From positions 1,178,001 to 1,242,000 of the forward strand of contig NZ_JAERQZ010000001.1 of the NCBI RefSeq assembly GCF_016735515.1: 64,000 nt of DNA, written 5' to 3'. Both the position numbers and the translations under genes were made by a program. Below the pieces are notes generated by a model that did no database searches, was not told the DNA's origin, and saw nothing but the letters and a program-made list of their open reading frames with translations. Shown piece by piece: positions 60,043 through 64,000 of this stretch (positions are counted from its first letter, which is position 1; each line of letters starts with the position of its first letter). The stretch is from Piscinibacter sp. HJYY11 (GTDB lineage Bacteria > Pseudomonadota > Gammaproteobacteria > Burkholderiales > Burkholderiaceae_C).

Positions 60043-60061
60043 TGTCAACCTTGAGTTGTCA
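60043..60061. promoter_or_regulatory. LysR-type dyad upstream of the LysR gene
   Basis: TGTCAAC-CTTGA-GTTGTCA is a 19-bp inverted repeat with one mismatch, containing a T-N11-A core. It lies 49-67 bp upstream of the LysR start, the usual position for autoregulation or for a divergent target promoter. Confidence 0.6.
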
Positions 60062-60201
60062 TTCAGTCAGCCACCACACGGCTACCCAAGGAGGGGCCGC
60101 CTTCCTAGAGTGATCTCATGATCCATCTCTACGACACCCACCTCCTCCTCGCCACGTTCCACCAAGCTGGCACGCCGCGCGGAGACGAGGCCGCGCCCAG
60201 G
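60062..60201. other. Gene-free gap between LysR dyad and lipoprotein stop
   Basis: This stretch holds an AAGGAGG-like sequence at 60088-60094. A rightward ATG at 60118 opens a frame that runs antisense into the lipoprotein gene. The first 28 codons are the only non-overlapping part. I see no coding character, promoter or stable hairpin, so it may be the remnant of a former LysR target. Confidence 0.4.
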
Positions 60202-61452
60202 CTACGACGGCTTCTTGTCGACCCGCCGCTTGCGTTCTTCCTCGGCCTGGTCAGATTTCCGCTTCGCATCGGAAGCGGCTTCGGCCAGGATTGCCGTGCA
60301 TGTTTCGAGCGTCTGCTTGAACGCGTTGTTCACGGCAACCTGGTTCTCGGGCGCCAGCGAGGGACGGACCTGCGCCATGGGGCTGGGGAGGGCCGGCGCG
60401 ACTGCCACAGCTGGCGCGACAGCTGCAGCAGGCTGCGGCCGCGCCAGCTCCACCATCAGCGTGATGCACGTGTCCTTGGTGTAGCTGCGATTGATCTCTT
60501 CCACGATGGCCGTGACCCCGGTGGTGAGTGAGTCAGCGGACGCTGCGGTCGACTGAGCCACCGCAGCCAGCGCGCCGCCTCCTGACGCCGAGGTGACGAC
60601 ACGCGTCTGAGCATCGCGCAGCTGCGCGCGCGCACGACCCAGGTTTTCATCGGCCGCAGCCTCACGGCGCCTGGCGTCGACCAGGGCCAGCTCGGCGTCG
60701 CGAACCTCTTTGTCGGCGGCAGGCTGCTGGTCGACGAGAGACTTGATGGCCGCCTCATCCGGCTTGGGCTTGGCCTTTTCCATCGCCAGTTGCTTGCTCA
60801 ACGAGGCCACGTCGCCCTTGGCTTTCTCGAGACGGGCGGTGGCTTTGTCGGTTTCCGACTTGGCGGCCAGTGAACTGTCCGACGCCGACTTCACGCCGGC
60901 TTCGGCCTTGTCGACCGCAGCATCGCCCGCCGATGCGCCGGCCTGCGCACTGGCGGCATTGGTCAGCAAGGCTTGGCCCGCGACCACCGGCCGCGTGAGC
61001 TGCTCGATGGCGATGAGGCCCATCATCGTGCTCTGGTAGCGGCGCTGCATCGCCGCGTAGTCCGGTGGAGAGATGGCGCCGCCGGCATAGCCCTCGCACA
61101 GGCGGTACATGGCGTCTCGCAGCAGCTGGATGGACTGCGTCCGCAACCCCACAAACGCCCCGGTTTCCGCGAGGCTGGCTCCGACGTTGCCCCCTTTTTC
61201 AAGCGCGCTGATCGACAGCGCGCCCGACGCGCCCAACACGGTCAGGGCGTCCGGGCTGGGCTCTGCGCACACGACTGTGCTCGTTGCTCCCTCTCGTCCA
61301 ATCGTCTGCTGCGAAAAGACAACCCGCTGTTTCACGTCGATGGCCAGCGACCCACTTCGCAGGTCGACAGGCTTGTTGTAGGTGGTGAGGTGCGCGCAAC
61401 CACCGCCGGCCAATGCCACACCAGCCGTCACCAGAAGTCTTGCCATGCCCAT
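60202..61452 (-). CDS. Unrecognised lipoprotein with long coiled coil
   Basis: The product is 416 residues. The signal peptide ends in GGGC (C19). Residues 25-150 form a globular part with SGSLAIDVKQRVVFSQ and VVCAEPSPDALTVLGASGAL, a pattern I recall from unnamed proteobacterial lipoproteins. From about 165 to 290 an Ala/Lys/Glu/Asp-rich coiled coil runs (ATARLEKAKGDVASLSKQLA). A Pro/Ala linker and a charged C-terminal helix (KRKSDQAEEERKRRVDKK) finish it. The function is unknown. It could span the periplasm from an outer-membrane anchor. Confidence 0.78.
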   Translation of the reverse strand: MGMARLLVTAGVALAGGGCAHLTTYNKPVDLRSGSLAIDVKQRVVFSQQTIGREGATSTVVCAEPSPDALTVLGASGALSISALEKGGNVGASLAETGAFVGLRTQSIQLLRDAMYRLCEGYAGGAISPPDYAAMQRRYQSTMMGLIAIEQLTRPVVAGQALLTNAASAQAGASAGDAAVDKAEAGVKSASDSSLAAKSETDKATARLEKAKGDVASLSKQLAMEKAKPKPDEAAIKSLVDQQPAADKEVRDAELALVDARRREAAADENLGRARAQLRDAQTRVVTSASGGGALAAVAQSTAASADSLTTGVTAIVEEINRSYTKDTCITLMVELARPQPAAAVAPAVAVAPALPSPMAQVRPSLAPENQVAVNNAFKQTLETCTAILAEAASDAKRKSDQAEEERKRRVDKKPS

Positions 61453-61560
61453 CTGCTTCTCCCGAAGAAAAGAGAGGCTTCACGATAGGCCTGTGCGCAG
61501 CCGCTTCCATCCTCAAACTTGACGGCGCGGCGCTTTCTCACCGATGGGCTCCGCGGTCGC

Positions 61561-62742
61561 TCAAAGCCGCTCCACGATCGTCACGTTGGCCAGCCCTCCC
61601 CCCTCGCACATCGTCTGCAGCCCATAACGCCCGCCGCGCTGGTGCAGCGCATGCACGAGCGTGGTCATCAGCTTGGTGCCCGAGGCCCCGAGTGGATGGC
61701 CGAGGGCGATGGCGCCGCCGTTCACGTTCAGGCGCGACGCCTGGCCGCCCGTCACCTGCAGCCAGGCGAGCGGCACGGGGGCGAAGGCTTCGTTCACCTC
61801 ATAGAGGTCGATGTCGTCGATGGCCAGGCCGGCCTTCTTCAGCGCACGCTGCGTGGCGGGGATGGGCGCCTCCAGCATGATCACCGGGTCGTGGCCCATC
61901 ACGCTCATGTGATGGATGCGGGCGAGCGGCTTCGCGCCCAGGGCCTTCAGGCCACGCTCGTTGACGACCATCACGCCGCTCGCGCCGTCGCAGATCTGCG
62001 AGGCGGTGGCGGCCGTGACCACGCCGCCTTCCTGCACCAGCTTCACGCCGGCAATGCCCGGCAGCGAGGCGTCGAAGCGGATGCCTTCGTCGACCGTGTG
62101 CTGCTCACCCAGGTCGCCCTTCTCGGCGCTGCGTGCGGCCACCGGGGTGATCTCTTCGCCGAATCGGCCAGCGCGCACTGCCTCGATGGCACGCTGGTGG
62201 CTGTGGAAGGCGTATTCGTCGAGCTGCGCTTTCGAGAGGCCGTATTTCCTGGCGATCATCTCGGCGCCGGTGAACTGGCTGAACTCCACGCCCGGGTAGC
62301 GCTTCTGCATCGCCGGGCTCACATAGAAGCCGAGGCCCTGCTTCGCCGGCAGCGTCATCGGCATGCCCATGGGCACGCGCGTCATGCTTTCCACGCCGGC
62401 GGCGATGACGACGTCCATGCTGCCCGACATCACCGCCTGCGCCGCGAAGTGCAGCGCCTGCTGCGACGAGCCGCACTGGCGGTCGACCGTGGTGCCGGGC
62501 ACCGACTCGGGCAGCGTCGACGCGAGGATGGCGTTGCGCGCCACGTTGGCCGCCTGCTCGCCGGCCTGGCCCACGCAGCCCATGATCACGTCGTCGATGA
62601 GAGCGCGGTCGGCCTGGGTGCGGGCGACGAGTGCGTCCAGCACCTGCGCCGCCAGGTCTGCGGGGTGCCAGCCCGAGAGCCGGCCGCCACGGCGGCCGCC
62701 GGCGGTGCGGGTGGCGGCAACGATGAAGGCTTCCTGTGACAT
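61561..62742 (-). CDS. Acetyl-CoA acetyltransferase / thiolase
   Basis: The product is 393 residues. The nucleophilic Cys is C90 in DRQCGSSQQAL. NEAFAPV, GGAIALGHPLGASG and the C-terminal CEGGG motif complete the thiolase site. It condenses or cleaves acyl-CoA thioesters in fatty-acid breakdown or polyester precursor synthesis; the chain length preference is not visible. AAGGAG lies 9 bp upstream of ATG 62742. No paired hydratase-dehydrogenase is adjacent. Confidence 0.92.
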   Translation of the reverse strand: MSQEAFIVAATRTAGGRRGGRLSGWHPADLAAQVLDALVARTQADRALIDDVIMGCVGQAGEQAANVARNAILASTLPESVPGTTVDRQCGSSQQALHFAAQAVMSGSMDVVIAAGVESMTRVPMGMPMTLPAKQGLGFYVSPAMQKRYPGVEFSQFTGAEMIARKYGLSKAQLDEYAFHSHQRAIEAVRAGRFGEEITPVAARSAEKGDLGEQHTVDEGIRFDASLPGIAGVKLVQEGGVVTAATASQICDGASGVMVVNERGLKALGAKPLARIHHMSVMGHDPVIMLEAPIPATQRALKKAGLAIDDIDLYEVNEAFAPVPLAWLQVTGGQASRLNVNGGAIALGHPLGASGTKLMTTLVHALHQRGGRYGLQTMCEGGGLANVTIVERL

Positions 62743-63094
62743 GTGTGGGTCTCCTTTTTGACGTGGCCACGGATGACCATCTGTTCAGTCAGCGCAGCGT
62801 ACTCCCGCGGGTCGCCCAGCCGCTTGAGGAAAGGCACTGATGCGGCCGATGCCCGTGATGTGCGCACCTGATCGTCGCGCGACGGTGCACGTGGAACCGC
62901 TTCGGTGCGCACGCCAAGGCACCGCCAGTCGCACCCCGCGCGAGCGCCCGGGCCGCTGATTCTTCGCTTCTCACCGGGCGTCAGGCGCCAAAAAACGGCC
63001 ATGTGCAGGCAGCACCAAGGCCGCGCACCACACCCTTGATCGGCCTGGCACGGCTCATGCTCATGATGACTTGTCATAACGAGTTGGAAGGGCC
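62743..63094. other. 352-bp divergent intergenic region
   Basis: This gap separates the thiolase and GntR-type starts. I see no gene in it. Its right end contains a 12-bp dyad (63066-63077). The rest is GC-rich with no clear hairpin or promoter. Confidence 0.5.
63066..63077. promoter_or_regulatory. GntR-type dyad upstream of the regulator gene
   Basis: ATGAC-TT-GTCAT lies 18 bp before the GntR-type start. The small symmetric site is the size expected for GntR/HutC autoregulation, but it is short enough to be chance. Confidence 0.4.
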
Positions 63095-63910
63095 ATGGCC
63101 AAGACGGGATCCACCGCGACGAAGCCGCTGACGCTGGTCAGTGCGCCGGGTACGCCGCAACGCGTGACGCTGAGTTCACCGCTGCCGCTCTACACGCAGA
63201 TCAAGGAGATCCTGCGCGCCCGCATCCTCGACGGCAGCTACCAGCCGCACCAGCAGATGCCCTCCGAGAGCGAGATGATGGCCGCCTTCGAGGTGAGCCG
63301 CATCACGGTGCGCCAGGCGCTCAACGACCTCCAGAACGAAGGCCTGATCTTCCGCATCCACGGCAAGGGCACCTTCGTCTCCAAGCCCAAGGCCTTCCAG
63401 GACCTGGGCCGGCTGCAGGGCTTCGGCGAGGCGATGCGGCAGATGGGCTACGAGACCTTCGCCCGCGTGATTTCCATCAGGACTGTTGCAGCCCCAGCAC
63501 AGGTGCTGGAAAAGCTGCAGTTGCCCAAGCGCGCCAAGGTGACCGAGTTGCAGCGCCTGCGCTTCCTCAACCGCGAGCCGATCTCGCTCGACGTGACCTA
63601 CGTGCCCACCGCCATCGGGCAGCGCCTCGCCAAGGAAGACCTGGCCGCGCGCGACGTGTTCGTGATCCTCGAGAACGACTACGGCCTCGCCCTCGGCCAC
63701 GCCGAACTGCAGATCGGCTCGACGCTCGCTGACGAGTCGCTCGCCACGCAGCTCAAGGTGGAAGAAGGTTCCCCGGTGCTCTTCATCGAGCGCACCACCC
63801 ATACCGCCGATGGCGCGCCCATCGACTACGAGCACCTCTATTACCGGGGTGACGCCTTCCAGTACAAGGTGCGCGTCGATCGCGTGCCGCTCTCTGACCG
63901 AGCCTCCTGA
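63095..63910 (+). CDS. GntR-family regulator, HutC/UTRA type
   Basis: The product is 271 residues. The GntR winged helix spans about 28-95 (LYTQIKEILRARILDGSYQP, then FEVSRITVRQALNDLQNEGL). The UTRA effector domain follows (about 110-255), with VTELQRLRFLNREPISLDVT and EEGSPVLFIERTTHTADGAP. UTRA regulators bind small metabolites of the pathway they control. The flavoprotein gene that starts 10 bp downstream is the likely target. Confidence 0.92.
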   Translation: MAKTGSTATKPLTLVSAPGTPQRVTLSSPLPLYTQIKEILRARILDGSYQPHQQMPSESEMMAAFEVSRITVRQALNDLQNEGLIFRIHGKGTFVSKPKAFQDLGRLQGFGEAMRQMGYETFARVISIRTVAAPAQVLEKLQLPKRAKVTELQRLRFLNREPISLDVTYVPTAIGQRLAKEDLAARDVFVILENDYGLALGHAELQIGSTLADESLATQLKVEEGSPVLFIERTTHTADGAPIDYEHLYYRGDAFQYKVRVDRVPLSDRAS

Positions 63911-63920
63911 GGAGAAGGAA

Positions 63921-64000
63921 ATGATGAACACGATCGAACACGAATACGACATCGTCGTGGTGGGTGGCGGCACCGGCGGCCCGATGGCCGCGGTGAAGGC
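63921..64000 (+). CDS. FAD-dependent oxidoreductase, N-terminus (partial)
   Basis: An ATG at 63921 follows GGAGAAGGA and runs off the window after 26 codons. The residues HEYDIVVVGGGTGGPMAAVK show the dinucleotide-binding GxGxxG of FAD enzymes. This is consistent with a fumarate-reductase/succinate-dehydrogenase-like flavoprotein, but too little is visible to name it. It probably forms an operon with the GntR-type gene. Confidence 0.7.
   Translation, partial: MMNTIEHEYDIVVVGGGTGGPMAAVK

Noticed and set aside
60118..60531. Rightward open frame starting between the LysR gene and the lipoprotein gene
   Set aside because: Only 28 codons are free of overlap, there is no suitably placed ribosome site, and the rest is antisense to a well-formed lipoprotein gene.

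Overview
The window is a dense stretch of bacterial chromosome, roughly 70% G+C over most of its length (by eye). Gene content points to Burkholderiales (Betaproteobacteria), probably near Rubrivivax, Methylibium, Piscinibacter or Rhizobacter. The clues are the waaA-waaC-phosphomannomutase set, a PEP-CTERM-like exported protein, a TetR-RND-PCMT-TolC operon, ParC residues typical of beta-proteobacteria, and the general style of the proteins. The genus is inference; no rRNA gene is present to settle it. I see no rRNA, CRISPR array, phage or insertion sequence. One tRNA gene (Gly, CCC) is present.

Layout. 0-1.6 kb: the start of a leftward ComEC-like gene, then ridA-like, dsbB and a small Trp-rich unknown. 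1.6-8.8 kb: a leftward operon of parE, a membrane protein, a lytic transglycosylase, parC and an MFS exporter. 8.9-14.6 kb: a rightward run of an MFS carrier, a 41-residue micro-ORF, SDR, methyltransferase, dapA, bamC and an MBL hydrolase. 14.6-20.3 kb: a small Ala/Pro lipoprotein, the uL16-hydroxylase pair, a SlyD-type PPIase, dut-coaBC and a secreted hydrolase pair. 20.4-30.1 kb: alaS, gabD, a degenerate GGDEF protein, tRNA-Gly, an LpxO-like hydroxylase, a secreted serine hydrolase, trmB and uppP. 30.2-37.4 kb: a TetR-controlled RND efflux operon. 37.4-41.1 kb: LPS inner-core genes. 41.3-44.8 kb: a deaminase, then a DNA-alkylation repair operon (Ada/AlkA fusion, Ogt, EamA carrier). 44.9-55.2 kb: signalling genes (MCP, two hybrid kinases), an N-acetyltransferase, an MFS carrier, an orphan ParA and a PEP-CTERM-like protein. 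55.3-61.5 kb: a DUF502 protein, then a less GC-rich accessory segment with a MarR repressor between two NTF2-like genes, a LysR regulator and two unknown lipoproteins. 61.6-64 kb: thiolase, a GntR/UTRA regulator and the start of a flavoprotein gene.

How the genes work together. Much of the window is envelope biology: outer-membrane assembly (BamC), Und-P recycling (UppP), Kdo and heptose transfer (WaaA, WaaC), lipid A hydroxylation (LpxO-like), drug efflux (RND-TolC), murein cleavage (lytic transglycosylase) and several lipoproteins. Housekeeping genes include topoisomerase IV, AlaS, DapA, Dut, CoaBC and TrmB. The best candidates for undescribed biology are the MarR/NTF2 module with its perfect 18-bp operator, the two flanking orphan lipoproteins, the orphan ParA with a Pro/Ala tail, the degenerate GGDEF protein, and the small lipoprotein preceded by an 18-bp AT-rich perfect palindrome. 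None can be assigned a function from sequence alone.
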